A stretch of DNA of 64,000 nt. Origin: Bacillus sp. SD088 (GTDB taxonomy: Bacteria; Bacillota; Bacilli; Bacillales; Bacillaceae_C). Location of the stretch: assembly GCF_017355205.1 (NCBI RefSeq), contig NZ_JADIJK010000012.1, positions 62,001 to 126,000 on the forward strand, read 5' to 3'. Shown in pieces: positions 21,414-30,903 of the stretch. The notes below the pieces were generated by a model. The model searched no databases. It was given only the letters and a program-made list of their open reading frames with translations, and had not been told where the DNA came from. Within the stretch, counting starts at the first letter, position 1. Every line of letters begins with the position of its first letter. The translations under genes were made by a program, and so were the position numbers.

Positions 21414-22793
21414 ATGAAATTAATTTTTATTTCTCTAGATACTTTACGGGCGGATCGTTTAGGTTGTTATGGTTATCACCTCCCGACTAGCCCTTATTTG
21501 GATAAAATTGCGCATGAAGGTGTACTTTTTGAAAACGCTTTCTCCTCGGACATACCGACAGAGGTTGCCCATACAAGTATTTTTACTGGGAAGGTTGGAT
21601 TAACGACTGGGGTTGTTTCACATGGATCTGCATCAACCTATTTACCTAAGAATCAGCAATGGCTCCCTAGTTTATTACAGCAAAATGGTTTTACCACTGG
21701 GGCTGTTGATAATATGTACAATTTAAAAGAATGGTTCGCAAGGGGGTATCGTTATTATATTAATGCGAAGCAACCTACCAGATGGATTGATGGGAAAAAT
21801 ATCAACTCATTGGCGAAACCGTGGATCAAAGAGCATAAAGATGAGGATTTTTTCCTTTTTCTTCATTATTGGGATCCACATACTCCCTATTTACCACCTA
21901 AGAGCTATATTCCGGCTTTTTATGACCAAACGAAGGATCCATATAACCCTGCGAATAAAAGTATGGAAGCAGCGTTTAATCATGCTGCCTATCCATTTTT
22001 TAAATATCATCATTATGATTTACTTGGTGGCATTACCGATACAGACTATGTAAATGCATTATATGATGCGGAAGTCCGTTATTTAGATGATTTATTAAAA
22101 GATTTAGATAGGTTTTTGGAGGAAGAAGGCATAATAGAGGACACACTGCTCGTTTTATTCGGCGATCATGGGGAGAGTCTGACAGAACATGATATTTATT
22201 GGGACCATTGTGGTTTGTATGAACAAACGGTTCATATACCTCTGATTATGCGTTGGCCAGGCCAACTCCCAACCAATAAGAAGGTTCAATCCCTCGTTCA
22301 ACATGTGGATATTATGCCAACTATATTAGAATGGCTACAGCGGGATATTCCAAATGATCTGGATGGTAAGAGTCTTATCCCATTAATAGAGGGAACGAGT
22401 GACAAGCATCATCAAGAAATTTTTCTAAGTGAATGTGCTTGGCAAGCAGCTAGAGGCATTCGAACCGCACGATTTAAATATATTGAAACCTATGATGCTG
22501 GTCCTTTTACCCGCCCGCCTGCAGAACTATATGACCTCCTAATTGATCCTGATGAAACGACGAATCTTGTCGATTCTCTCTCAGACCAAGCAAAGATCTT
22601 TCATACTCGCTTGCATACCTGGGTAAAGGGGAAGATTGGAGAGCAGGAGGATCCAATGCAATATATTTTAAGAACAGAAGGACTTCCATTTAAACGAAGG
22701 ATCAAAAAGGTTTTAGAAGAATATGGATTGGATTGGGATGAGTGGAAGGAAAATCCTAGAAGAGAGCGCATTGATAGAGGTGTGAAAAGTTAG
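21414..22793 (+). CDS. Sulfatase-fold hydrolase with Thr at the nucleophile position
   Basis: A 459-residue cytoplasmic member of the alkaline phosphatase/sulfatase superfamily. N-terminal FISLDTLRADRLGCYGY supplies metal ligand Asp9, and LFGDHGESLTEHDIYWDHCG the Asp-His metal pair. The formylglycine signature C/S-x-P-S-R is absent: the aligned stretch is T49-E-V-A-H53 before TSIFTG. Formylglycine cannot be made from Thr, so the enzyme may be a phosphodiesterase or phosphotransferase rather than a sulfatase, as in Thr-type branches of the superfamily. No signal peptide. ATG at 21414 follows AAGGAGGAG. It precedes an ABC importer operon and is paralogous to the protein at 35730. Confidence 0.82.
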   Translation: MKLIFISLDTLRADRLGCYGYHLPTSPYLDKIAHEGVLFENAFSSDIPTEVAHTSIFTGKVGLTTGVVSHGSASTYLPKNQQWLPSLLQQNGFTTGAVDNMYNLKEWFARGYRYYINAKQPTRWIDGKNINSLAKPWIKEHKDEDFFLFLHYWDPHTPYLPPKSYIPAFYDQTKDPYNPANKSMEAAFNHAAYPFFKYHHYDLLGGITDTDYVNALYDAEVRYLDDLLKDLDRFLEEEGIIEDTLLVLFGDHGESLTEHDIYWDHCGLYEQTVHIPLIMRWPGQLPTNKKVQSLVQHVDIMPTILEWLQRDIPNDLDGKSLIPLIEGTSDKHHQEIFLSECAWQAARGIRTARFKYIETYDAGPFTRPPAELYDLLIDPDETTNLVDSLSDQAKIFHTRLHTWVKGKIGEQEDPMQYILRTEGLPFKRRIKKVLEEYGLDWDEWKENPRRERIDRGVKS

Positions 22794-22821
22794 GCTTTGG
22801 AAAAATTGAAATAGATGGAAC

Positions 22822-22855
22822 AATTTCCTAACAAGTTTTGTTGGGAAATTTCTAT
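22822..22855 (+). terminator. Terminator after the first sulfatase-fold gene
   Basis: AATTTCC pairs with GGAAATT around an inner AACAA/TTGTT stem; the tail TTCTATTATAT is T-rich but interrupted. Confidence 0.65.
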
Positions 22856-22952
22856 TATATACATTTAAATAAAAAAAGGAGGAATTTGACAGAAAATGTC
22901 GGAATATTGCGTTAAAATATTATCCAAAAAAATGTTGTAAAGGAGGAAGGAA

Positions 22953-24896
22953 ATGAAAGTCTCGTTTAGATTACTTTTCATCTTTTTACTCGTATTATCA
23001 ATGGTCATTAGCGGCTGTTCTTCAAAAAGCGATCCAACCACCTCTGAAAAAGATGCTGAGAAAGAGGGGAATACGGAGAACGTGGAAGAAAACGTGGTGG
23101 ATGTAACAGAGATTACAGAGTTTAAACAGGCACCGATGCTTGATGAAATGGACCTCCCACCGGTCGAAGAGCGACTACCGAAGGAACCTAAGATTCCCAA
23201 TGAATTACCACCTGATCAGCTTACTGTTGAAATAGGAAAATATGGTGGGACTTTGAACACTGTTGCTCAAAGTATAGATTGGGATCCTGATTTATTTGTT
23301 ATGAATAATGAACCGCTCTTAAATACACCGGGAATTCTAGGCGAAGAGATAACGGGGAATGTACTGAAAGATTATGAAGTTTCCGATGATGAAAAAGAAT
23401 TTACATTTTATATGAGAGAGGGATTGCGTTGGTCTGATGGTGAACCGGTTACAACGGAAGATGTGAGATTTGCTATTGAAGATGTTCAGTTCAATGAAGA
23501 GATTACATCAATTTTACCAGGATGGCTTCATTCGGGAGGAAATGTAGATGGCTCACCTATGAAATTAGATGTTATCGATGATTATACCTTTAAAATTTCT
23601 TTTGATGAAGCAAATGGCGGCTTTCCGATTAGCTTGGCGATCCAAAACTGGCGCGGCTATGCTGATTTATTAAAACCAGCTCATTATTTAAAGAAATTCC
23701 ATAAAGATTATGCAGACCCCAAAGAATTGGAAGAAAGCATTAAAGAAAATAATTTTGATGAAGGAGAAGACACGGATTGGGTTAATAATTTTACCTATCT
23801 GGATATTACAGAAAGGGAACTGAATCATTCCAATGCGGCAGATTTTCCTGTTTTGTATCCGTGGTTACCAAAAGAAAAGACAAAAACGCATGTGACCTAT
23901 GAACGAAATCCTTATTATTTCAAAGTAGATGCAGAAGGGAATCAACTTCCCTATATTGACAGCCTGAAGAGTGCGATTGTGCAGGATACAGAAGTAACGG
24001 CTTTAAAAGTTATTGCTGGAGAAGTAGACTTCAACCGTGAAGCAACTGCCTTAACGAAAATGCCTGTTTATCGTGAAAATGCTGAGAAGGGTGGATATAA
24101 AGCGATTTTAGCAGATATGCATCTAACCCCGACAGACGTGTTCTTAAATATGACTTATGATGATCCTGTCTGGCGCGAAGTTGTTCAGGATTTACGCTTT
24201 AGACAAGCGCTTAATTATGCGATTGACCGTGATGAAATTATTGACACCCTCTATTATGGGTTTGCTGAGCCTTCTACGATGATTGACAGCACGCTTGATA
24301 TTGCTAAGGCAAATGAGTTGTTAGATGAAATGGGGATGGAAAAAGACCAGGACGGATATCGAAAAGGGCCGGATGGCAAGCGATTTACAATTCCATTTGA
24401 AGTACAAGCAGCAGCACCTGATATTGTACCACTAGCAGAATTGCTGACAGAAATGTGGAAAGAAATTGGCATCCATGTCACTGTCAAAACGATTGATTCG
24501 AGCCTCCATGGGAACAAAAATGAGGCGAATGAGCTACAAGCATCGATTATGTGGACGCATACCCCACTCTATTATATGCAGGATTTAGGAACGGGCTTTT
24601 GGGGAAGGATGTGGCATGACTGGTGGAAATCTGGTGGAACAAAAGGGGAAGAACCACCTGAGAATGTGAAGAGATTTTATGACTTAATGGATGAGATGAA
24701 CGTCAGTGGACCAGAAAGAGCGGTAGAAATAATGGATGAATTACGGCAAGAAATGAACGAAAATATATACTATTTTGTCCATATTGAGCATGCAAAGCAA
24801 CCGTTAATTGTCAATGCAAATTTAGGAAATGTAACAGATGATGGTTTGGCGATTGCGATTAACTTTGCTGGTGAACAAATGTTTTTTAAAGAATAA
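22953..24896 (+). CDS. Oligopeptide-type ABC importer, substrate-binding lipoprotein
   Basis: A 647-residue family 5 solute-binding protein. The signal peptide ends in VISGC (Cys22 lipidated), followed by an acidic linker to about residue 95 and then the SBP_bac_5 fold (YGGTLNTVAQSIDWDPD, FTFYMREGLRWSDGEPVTTEDV, RQALNYAIDRDEII). The protein is about 100 residues longer than typical peptide binders. Long family 5 binders are often used for oligosaccharides or glycosides, which fits the sugar-enzyme neighbours. The ligand is an inference. A strong AAAGGAGGAAGG precedes ATG. First gene of a probable seven- or eight-gene operon to 30903. Confidence 0.87.
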   Translation: MKVSFRLLFIFLLVLSMVISGCSSKSDPTTSEKDAEKEGNTENVEENVVDVTEITEFKQAPMLDEMDLPPVEERLPKEPKIPNELPPDQLTVEIGKYGGTLNTVAQSIDWDPDLFVMNNEPLLNTPGILGEEITGNVLKDYEVSDDEKEFTFYMREGLRWSDGEPVTTEDVRFAIEDVQFNEEITSILPGWLHSGGNVDGSPMKLDVIDDYTFKISFDEANGGFPISLAIQNWRGYADLLKPAHYLKKFHKDYADPKELEESIKENNFDEGEDTDWVNNFTYLDITERELNHSNAADFPVLYPWLPKEKTKTHVTYERNPYYFKVDAEGNQLPYIDSLKSAIVQDTEVTALKVIAGEVDFNREATALTKMPVYRENAEKGGYKAILADMHLTPTDVFLNMTYDDPVWREVVQDLRFRQALNYAIDRDEIIDTLYYGFAEPSTMIDSTLDIAKANELLDEMGMEKDQDGYRKGPDGKRFTIPFEVQAAAPDIVPLAELLTEMWKEIGIHVTVKTIDSSLHGNKNEANELQASIMWTHTPLYYMQDLGTGFWGRMWHDWWKSGGTKGEEPPENVKRFYDLMDEMNVSGPERAVEIMDELRQEMNENIYYFVHIEHAKQPLIVNANLGNVTDDGLAIAINFAGEQMFFKE

Positions 24897-24968
24897 TGCT
24901 ATAGAACATAGGTAGCTCTATTTACAATAAAGCTACCTAAGTTCCTTCCTAAAAGAGGATAGGATAGG

Positions 24969-25967
24969 ATGTTAAATTATATTGGGCATCGTGTATTACA
25001 ATTGATCCCGCTAATCATCGCCATTAGTATTATATCTTTTGCGCTAATTCAATTACCTCCCGGTGATTATCTGACAACCTATATTAATCAGCTGGAGTTG
25101 TCAGGAACGGAAGTATCTGAAGGAACGATTATGAGTTTACAGAGACAATATGGGCTTGATAAGCCGATATATACCCAATATTTTATATGGATCAAGAATA
25201 TTATTTTCCATGGTGATTTTGGCCGATCCTTTACTTGGAATGAACCTGTAAAAGATGTGATTGGCGAGAGGTTAGGATTAACAATCGTGATTTCGATTCT
25301 AACATTAATTTTAACGTGGATTATCGCAATACCTATCGGAATTTACTCAGCGATCCGCCAATATTCAATCTTTGATTATATTTTTACATTCATTGGTTTT
25401 ATTGGACTGGCTATTCCGAATTTCTTAATTGCTTTATTTGTCATTTACACCGTGTTTGTTAATACGGGAGTGGCTATTACGGGCTTATTTTCTCCTGAAT
25501 ATGTGTCAGCACCGTGGAGCATCGACAAGATTTTAGATATGTTACAAAGAATTTGGGTACCCGTTCTTATCATCGCTGTTTCAGGAACGGCCGGTTTAAT
25601 CCGTGTGATGCGGGGCATGCTTCTGGACGAATTACAAAAGCAGTACGTGATTACCGCAAGAGCAAAGGGAGTAAAGGAGAAAAAGCTATTGTTTAAATAT
25701 CCTGTTCGTATGGCCATCAATCCAATTATTAGCACAATTGGATGGACACTTCCTGCCATTATATCAGGAGAAGCGATCGTATCGATTGTTTTAAATCTAC
25801 CAACAACAGGGCCAATGTTATTGGAGGCCTTAATGAATCAGGATATGTATTTAGCTGGAAGCTTTATCCTGCTACTAAGTATTCTAACGATCATTGGCAC
25901 ATTAATATCTGATATTTTACTAGCCTGGTTAGATCCTAGAATAAGATTTGGAGGGGTGGAAGAGTGA
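24969..25967 (+). CDS. Oligopeptide-type ABC importer, permease 1
   Basis: A 332-residue OppB/DppB-type membrane permease. MLNYIGHRVLQLIPLIIAIS is the first membrane segment, a periplasmic loop contains LQRQYGLDKPIYTQY, and the EAA loop is QYVITARAKGVKEKKLLFKY (about residues 222-241). It overlaps the next permease by 4 bases (GTGA). It would form the channel with that permease. Confidence 0.92.
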   Translation: MLNYIGHRVLQLIPLIIAISIISFALIQLPPGDYLTTYINQLELSGTEVSEGTIMSLQRQYGLDKPIYTQYFIWIKNIIFHGDFGRSFTWNEPVKDVIGERLGLTIVISILTLILTWIIAIPIGIYSAIRQYSIFDYIFTFIGFIGLAIPNFLIALFVIYTVFVNTGVAITGLFSPEYVSAPWSIDKILDMLQRIWVPVLIIAVSGTAGLIRVMRGMLLDELQKQYVITARAKGVKEKKLLFKYPVRMAINPIISTIGWTLPAIISGEAIVSIVLNLPTTGPMLLEALMNQDMYLAGSFILLLSILTIIGTLISDILLAWLDPRIRFGGVEE

Positions 25968-27112
25968 ATCCTGAAATCTCTACGAATAATCAACAAATGC
26001 CTGTTCAGCCTAATCAAAATGCAGATGAACATTATGAGGTCGCTTCTCAATGGAAACTAATGTGGTTGAAATTTAAAAAGCATAAATTAGCGATTATTTC
26101 TGCACCTATTTTGCTTGTTTTATTAATTTTAGCAGCATTTGCTGAATTTTTAAGTCCGCATGTTCCAGCAGAGCGATTTTCTGATTATAAGTATGCACCT
26201 CCACAAACTTTGCATTTTGTCCATCCGGAAAATGGGTTTAGCTTACGTCCCTTTGTCTTTGATCTAAAAGAAGAAATGGATCAGGAAACATTTCGGAAAA
26301 ATTTTACAGAAGATGAGTCCAAAGCGTATTATCTTCATTTTTTCGCAAAAGGAACGGAATATAAATTTTGGGGATTATTTAAAACCAATCGTCATATTAT
26401 TGGCTTAGAAGAGGCGGATGCTCCCTTTTTTCTCATGGGGACAGATTCGCTTGGACGAGATTTATTCAGTAGAATTTTACATGGCTCAAGAATTTCCCTT
26501 TCTTTTGCCTTTTTAGGGATTATCCTTGTGGTTATTCTTGGGGTTGTCCTTGGAGGGATTTCCGGTTATTTTGGTGGAGTTACGGATACAATCATTCAGC
26601 GTTTAATCGATTTATTAATGTGTATTCCAACAATCCCGTTGTGGATGGCGTTAGCTGCTGCCTTACCATCAAGCTGGTCGCCAAGCCAAATTTATTTAGG
26701 TATGGTCATGATCTTATCAATTATTGGTTGGACAGGGCTTGCGAGGGTTGTCCGTGGGAAAATACTTTCTCTACGAGAAGAGGATTTTACAATGGCAGCA
26801 AGACTTGCCGGGGCAAGTAATTTTCGAATTATTATGAAGCATCTAGTCCCATCCTTTGCGAGTTATATCATTATTAATGTCACGATTTCCATTCCCGCAA
26901 CCATTTTGGGAGAAACTTCTTTGAGTTTCTTAGGTCTTGGTTTACAGGCGCCTGTAGTAAGTTGGGGAGTGTTATTAGGAGAATCGCAGAAACTGGAGAA
27001 TTTAGCGCATCACCCTTGGTTATTATGGCCAGCAGCTTTTATCATTGTGGCTGTGTTAGTGTTTAATTTCCTTGGTGATGGTTTACGCGACGCGGCAGAT
27101 CCTTATAAATAG
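25964..27112 (+). CDS. Oligopeptide-type ABC importer, permease 2 with extended periplasmic loop
   Basis: A 382-residue OppC-type permease, about 80 residues longer than usual. After the first membrane segment a loop of roughly 100 residues (about 65-160) contains FAKGTEYKFWGLFKTNRHII before the canonical FLMGTDSLGRDLFSRILHGS. The EAA loop is DFTMAARLAGASNFRIIMKH. The long loop is a recognised variant in carbohydrate-type family members, so this again hints at a non-peptide substrate. GTG start behind GGAGGGGTGGAAGA. Confidence 0.9.
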   Translation: MNPEISTNNQQMPVQPNQNADEHYEVASQWKLMWLKFKKHKLAIISAPILLVLLILAAFAEFLSPHVPAERFSDYKYAPPQTLHFVHPENGFSLRPFVFDLKEEMDQETFRKNFTEDESKAYYLHFFAKGTEYKFWGLFKTNRHIIGLEEADAPFFLMGTDSLGRDLFSRILHGSRISLSFAFLGIILVVILGVVLGGISGYFGGVTDTIIQRLIDLLMCIPTIPLWMALAAALPSSWSPSQIYLGMVMILSIIGWTGLARVVRGKILSLREEDFTMAARLAGASNFRIIMKHLVPSFASYIIINVTISIPATILGETSLSFLGLGLQAPVVSWGVLLGESQKLENLAHHPWLLWPAAFIIVAVLVFNFLGDGLRDAADPYK

Positions 27113-27127
27113 AGGAGTGAGCGAGGA

Positions 27128-28219
27128 ATGAGGAAAAAGCAGGTTGTACTGGAAAAGACATCAACAATAGATTCGACGATTCATCAGGATGATGAGGTTA
27201 TTTTAGAGGTTACCAATTTAAATGTTCATTTTCCATTAGAGGAAGGGATTTTGGAGGCGGTAAGTGGAGTTGATTTTAAATTAAAGAAGAAAAAAACGCT
27301 AGGTATTGTTGGAGAAAGTGGAAGTGGAAAAAGTGTTGCTACAAAAGCAATTCTTCAAATCGTTGATACTCCAGGGAAAATTGCCGATGGAGATATTCTT
27401 TTTCGAAGACATGAAAATCAAGAAGAGATTGTGAATATCGCAAAGCTCCATCCGAGAGGAAAAGAAATAAGAGAGATACGTGGTGGGGAAATTGCGGTCA
27501 TTTTTCAAGAACCTATGAAGGCGTTTTCTCCCATCTACACCATTGGTAATCAATTGGTTGAGGCCATCCTTTTGCATGTTACAAAGGATGAAATGGAAGC
27601 TAAAAAAGTTGCCATAGATACATTAAAAAAAGTAGGGATGTCGAATCCCGAACAAAGAATGGACCAATATCCACATGAATTGTCAGGTGGAATGAGACAA
27701 AGGGCAATGATTGCGATGTCGCTTTGTTGTAATCCCTCGATCTTGATTGCGGATGAACCAACAACAGCCTTAGATGTAACGGTACAAGCGCAGGTATTAA
27801 ATTTAATTAATCAACTAAAAGAAGACTTTAATTCGGCTGTCATCTTTATTACCCATGATTTAGGTGTGATCGCTGAAATGTCCGACGAAGTTGCGGTTAT
27901 GTATCTTGGCAAAGTAGTGGAATATACAGATGTCGACACATTGTTTTTTGGAGCCTTACACCCATATACACAAGGATTACTGCGGTCGATCCCAACAGTG
28001 GGAAAAGCAAATCAACCATTAGAATCTATCGAGGGGATTGTTCCGATTCCAATTAATCTACCAAAGGGTTGCGGATTTTATTCTAGATGTCAGCTTGCTG
28101 AGGATGGTTTATGCAATGTGGCAGACATTCCACTTGTTGAAGTTAAGGATGGTCATTATGTAAGATGTGTCAAAGTAAATCCAAATGAAAGGGAAGGGGG
28201 GCAAAAAAATGGAGAATAA
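27128..28219 (+). CDS. Oligopeptide-type ABC importer, ATPase 1 (OppD-like)
   Basis: A 363-residue ATPase. Walker [11 protein letters not shown], signature LSGGMRQRAM, Walker [12 protein letters not shown] and the C-terminal cysteine motif CGFYSRCQLAEDGLC are all visible. A 25-residue N-terminal tail precedes the ATPase fold. ATG follows GAGGAGTGAGCGAGG. It overlaps ATPase 2 by 11 bases. Confidence 0.93.
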   Translation: MRKKQVVLEKTSTIDSTIHQDDEVILEVTNLNVHFPLEEGILEAVSGVDFKLKKKKTLGIVGESGSGKSVATKAILQIVDTPGKIADGDILFRRHENQEEIVNIAKLHPRGKEIREIRGGEIAVIFQEPMKAFSPIYTIGNQLVEAILLHVTKDEMEAKKVAIDTLKKVGMSNPEQRMDQYPHELSGGMRQRAMIAMSLCCNPSILIADEPTTALDVTVQAQVLNLINQLKEDFNSAVIFITHDLGVIAEMSDEVAVMYLGKVVEYTDVDTLFFGALHPYTQGLLRSIPTVGKANQPLESIEGIVPIPINLPKGCGFYSRCQLAEDGLCNVADIPLVEVKDGHYVRCVKVNPNEREGGQKNGE

Positions 28220-29222
28220 GATATTGGAAGTAGAATCATTGAAAAAGTTTTTCCCGATTAAAAAGGGTTTCTTTAAAAGAAGTGTCGGAGAAGTAAAGGC
28301 CGTAGACGATATATCCTTTTATGTAAGAGAGGGAGAGACTTTTGGGCTTGTAGGGGAGTCTGGCTGTGGAAAATCGACATTAGGAAAAGGTTTATTACGG
28401 GCTATTGAACCATCCAGTGGAGATGTGAAATTTAAAAACCGCCATGGTCAAACAGTTGATGTAACAACATTGGATTATAAAGGATTACGAGATATTAGAA
28501 GAGATATGCAAATGATTTTTCAAGACCCTTATTCTTCCTTAAACCCGAGAATGACAGTATTAAATATTATTGGGGAACCGTTAATTTGTAATGGAATAGC
28601 TAAAGGAGAGGCGTTGAAAACGAGAGTAAAAGAATTGATGGAAATTGTTGGATTAAATAGTCGTCATCTAGAAAGATATCCCCATGCCTTTAGCGGGGGG
28701 CAGCGTCAACGCATCGGAATTGCTCGTGCGCTTGCCACTAACCCAAAATTCATTGTCTGTGATGAGGCTGTTTCTGCGCTAGATGTATCCATACAAGCAC
28801 AAATTATTAATCTCTTAGAAAATTTGCAGAAAGAATTCCATTTGAGCTATTTATTTATCTCTCATGACTTAGGGGTCATCGAGCATATTTCTGATCGGGT
28901 CGGTGTTATGTATGTCGGAAAGATGGTCGAAATGGCCAATACAAAGACCTTATTTTCAACGCCAAAGCATCCGTATACAGAGGCACTTTTATCCGCTAAA
29001 CCTATTCCGAATCCTAGGGCGAAAAAGGAAAGGATTATTCTGAAAGGAGAAGTGGCTAACCCAGCAAAACCACCGACAGGCTGCTATTTCCATCCGCGCT
29101 GTCCTTATGCTAAAGAAATTTGTAAGCTAGAAAGCCCAGTCTTCCAGGAGATCAGCAAAGGACATCATGTAGCCTGCCATTTTGCAAAAGAATTAGATTT
29201 GAAAGGCTCTGTTGCCATATGA
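28209..29222 (+). CDS. Oligopeptide-type ABC importer, ATPase 2 (OppF-like)
   Basis: A 337-residue ATPase. Walker A GESGCGKSTLG, signature [10 protein letters not shown], Walker B FIVCDEAVSALD (DEAxSALD is typical for OppF), and the C-terminal CYFHPRCPYAKEIC cluster. I chose ATG at 28209, preceded by GGGAAGGGGGGC, over an upstream in-frame ATG at 28185. It overlaps the next small gene by 4 bases. Confidence 0.93.
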   Translation: MENKILEVESLKKFFPIKKGFFKRSVGEVKAVDDISFYVREGETFGLVGESGCGKSTLGKGLLRAIEPSSGDVKFKNRHGQTVDVTTLDYKGLRDIRRDMQMIFQDPYSSLNPRMTVLNIIGEPLICNGIAKGEALKTRVKELMEIVGLNSRHLERYPHAFSGGQRQRIGIARALATNPKFIVCDEAVSALDVSIQAQIINLLENLQKEFHLSYLFISHDLGVIEHISDRVGVMYVGKMVEMANTKTLFSTPKHPYTEALLSAKPIPNPRAKKERIILKGEVANPAKPPTGCYFHPRCPYAKEICKLESPVFQEISKGHHVACHFAKELDLKGSVAI

Positions 29223-29599
29223 TCCTTTTGCTTGTGTTGATTTATGCGCTTTCGCTTTTTCTTATCATGTTAGGCTCTATTTGGTCTATGAATACTTTTG
29301 CAAAGAAATATATTGGCCAAAAGCATCTCGTTTTAGAGGAGGTAGCAAATGGTGAGATTCCGGAGCAATGGTCCCGGCATTATCAAACGAAAATAAAGAA
29401 ATTAGAGGCGAAAGGTAATACTGAGCGAATTTCCCATATACAACGGACAGCGCAAAAAACGTATGCAAAAAAATTACAGCGATTAGTGCATTATATCCAA
29501 AAGACGAATTTAGTGGATAGTGAAGAGACCCGTTCTACATTGCTTTCGGATCTTGAAAAAACACGTCAACAATGGAGGAATCAACTTCCAAATGAATAA
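29219..29599 (+). CDS. Hypothetical membrane-anchored coiled-coil protein in the importer operon
   Basis: A 126-residue protein. One N-terminal membrane segment (about residues 2-22) is followed by a charged, mostly helical region (YQTKIKKLEAKG, TYAKKLQRLVHYIQKT) likely to form a coiled coil. ATGA overlap with the ATPase stop shows that it belongs to the operon. I do not recognise the family. It may be an accessory of the transporter. Confidence 0.7.
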   Translation: MILLLVLIYALSLFLIMLGSIWSMNTFAKKYIGQKHLVLEEVANGEIPEQWSRHYQTKIKKLEAKGNTERISHIQRTAQKTYAKKLQRLVHYIQKTNLVDSEETRSTLLSDLEKTRQQWRNQLPNE

Positions 29600-30056
29600 T
29601 AGCTCCAAAGGTCAAGAAATTTTACAAAAGCTAATAGTATTGGGGTTAACGACACTAACGGCAGGAATTGGATTGATTCTTTGGTTCATAATCAGAGATA
29701 CATTGATGACGTACCTTTTGTACTTTTCGATCGATACTTGGAAGGTACCGGCAGTGGATAATTTTTCATTTGTGCTATTAGGGATTGGTTGGCTCATTTT
29801 TGTGTTAATTATGCATCATATTTTAACAAAAAGTCTGAAAAGGAACGGAGTATTTAGTACTTTTTTAATCATTTGCGGTTACCAAATTCTATTGTTATGT
29901 ATTTGTAATGGCTCAAGATTATTACTAATCAACCATCCTGAGTGGTCCAGCATATTTCTTCGTGGAGGAGAACTGACGTTAAGCTTAGCGTGTTTGATCG
30001 GAGCTTATATATGGAGAATAAAGAAGCGATTCGGAAGTAGGGATGAGGCAAAATAA
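29592..30056 (+). CDS. Hypothetical four-helix membrane protein in the importer operon
   Basis: A 154-residue integral membrane protein with four probable membrane segments (about residues 15-35, 57-77, 88-108, 128-145) and a basic C-terminus IKKRFGSRDEAK. It overlaps the preceding gene by 8 bases; GGAGG lies 13 bases before ATG at 29592. Family not recognised. The operon position suggests a role with the ABC importer or in membrane sensing of its substrate. Confidence 0.65.
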   Translation: MNNSSKGQEILQKLIVLGLTTLTAGIGLILWFIIRDTLMTYLLYFSIDTWKVPAVDNFSFVLLGIGWLIFVLIMHHILTKSLKRNGVFSTFLIICGYQILLLCICNGSRLLLINHPEWSSIFLRGGELTLSLACLIGAYIWRIKKRFGSRDEAK

Positions 30057-30069
30057 TGGAGGGATATGA

Positions 30070-30903
30070 ATGGATGTAGGCGTTGTGTCAAGAAGCTTTC
30101 CGCAATTGAGTAATAAGGAGACAGCTCAATTTTTAGCAAAAGAGGGCTTTAAATGGACAGAGCTATGTTTTTCACAAACCGATTCTAATTACTGGGTGTA
30201 TAATGGCCGATCGAATTTAGAGACACTTACAAATAAAAAAAGTAAAGAGATTATCGATATTTATCAGGACCATGGGATTGAGGTAGTAGCGATTGGTGTA
30301 TTTACGAATCTATTAGAGCGAAGCGAAAAGGAGGCGGAAGAGAATCTAGCTTATTTTCAGAGATTAATGGAAATTGCTTCTACGAATAACATTCCCTATG
30401 TCTCCACAGAGTGTGGATTTATCCCTGGGAAGAGAGGAATCAATGCGGACACTTATGAATCTGCTTTTGATCTGTTTAAAGATCGCTTAGGCCAGCTTGT
30501 GCAAAAGGCGGAGGAATATCATGTTTCAATTGCTTTGGAACCCTGTGTTTTAGATATTATCCCAAGCGCAAAGCGGACAGTAGATTTGATAGAACAAATT
30601 GGATCTAGTCATCTTAAGGTCCTTTTAGATCCAGCTAATTTGATTGCCAATCATTCAGAAGAAGATATGTTTCACTATTTATCTACTCATATTGCTTATT
30701 TTCATGGAAAGGATCGGAAAGTTAATGATGCATACGGACGTGCCATTGGGGATGGCGATATTGATTGGCCACTCTTTTTCCAGCTATATCATCAGTACAC
30801 GGAAGGTATCCCTTTTATTATGGAATATGTGAACATAGATAATTGCTGTGCTATCCGAGATCGTGTCTTACAATTTAACAAAGAGGCTTTGGCGACCAAA
30901 TAA
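30070..30903 (+). CDS. Sugar phosphate isomerase/epimerase (xylose isomerase-like TIM barrel)
   Basis: A 277-residue AP endonuclease family 2 fold enzyme. Metal-binding positions are visible: Glu in ALEPCVLD, Asp-Pro-Ala-Asn in VLLDPANLI, His in YFHGKDRK and Glu in FIMEYVNID. These fit a sugar isomerase or epimerase. It ends the importer operon and probably acts on the imported sugar or its derivative. The substrate is unknown. ATG follows GGAGGGATATGA. A repeat element begins at the base after the stop codon. Confidence 0.85.
   Translation: MDVGVVSRSFPQLSNKETAQFLAKEGFKWTELCFSQTDSNYWVYNGRSNLETLTNKKSKEIIDIYQDHGIEVVAIGVFTNLLERSEKEAEENLAYFQRLMEIASTNNIPYVSTECGFIPGKRGINADTYESAFDLFKDRLGQLVQKAEEYHVSIALEPCVLDIIPSAKRTVDLIEQIGSSHLKVLLDPANLIANHSEEDMFHYLSTHIAYFHGKDRKVNDAYGRAIGDGDIDWPLFFQLYHQYTEGIPFIMEYVNIDNCCAIRDRVLQFNKEALATK

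Noticed and set aside
22886-22918. TTGACA and TAAAAT upstream of the ABC binding protein as a promoter
   Set aside because: The spacer is 21 bp, too long for a normal sigma-A promoter; no better -10 box is at 16-18 bp.
22896-22940. A 14-codon leader frame (MSEYCVKILSKKML) upstream of the ABC binding protein
   Set aside because: The Shine-Dalgarno is 13 bases from ATG, and the frame has no run of regulatory codons or attenuator structure.
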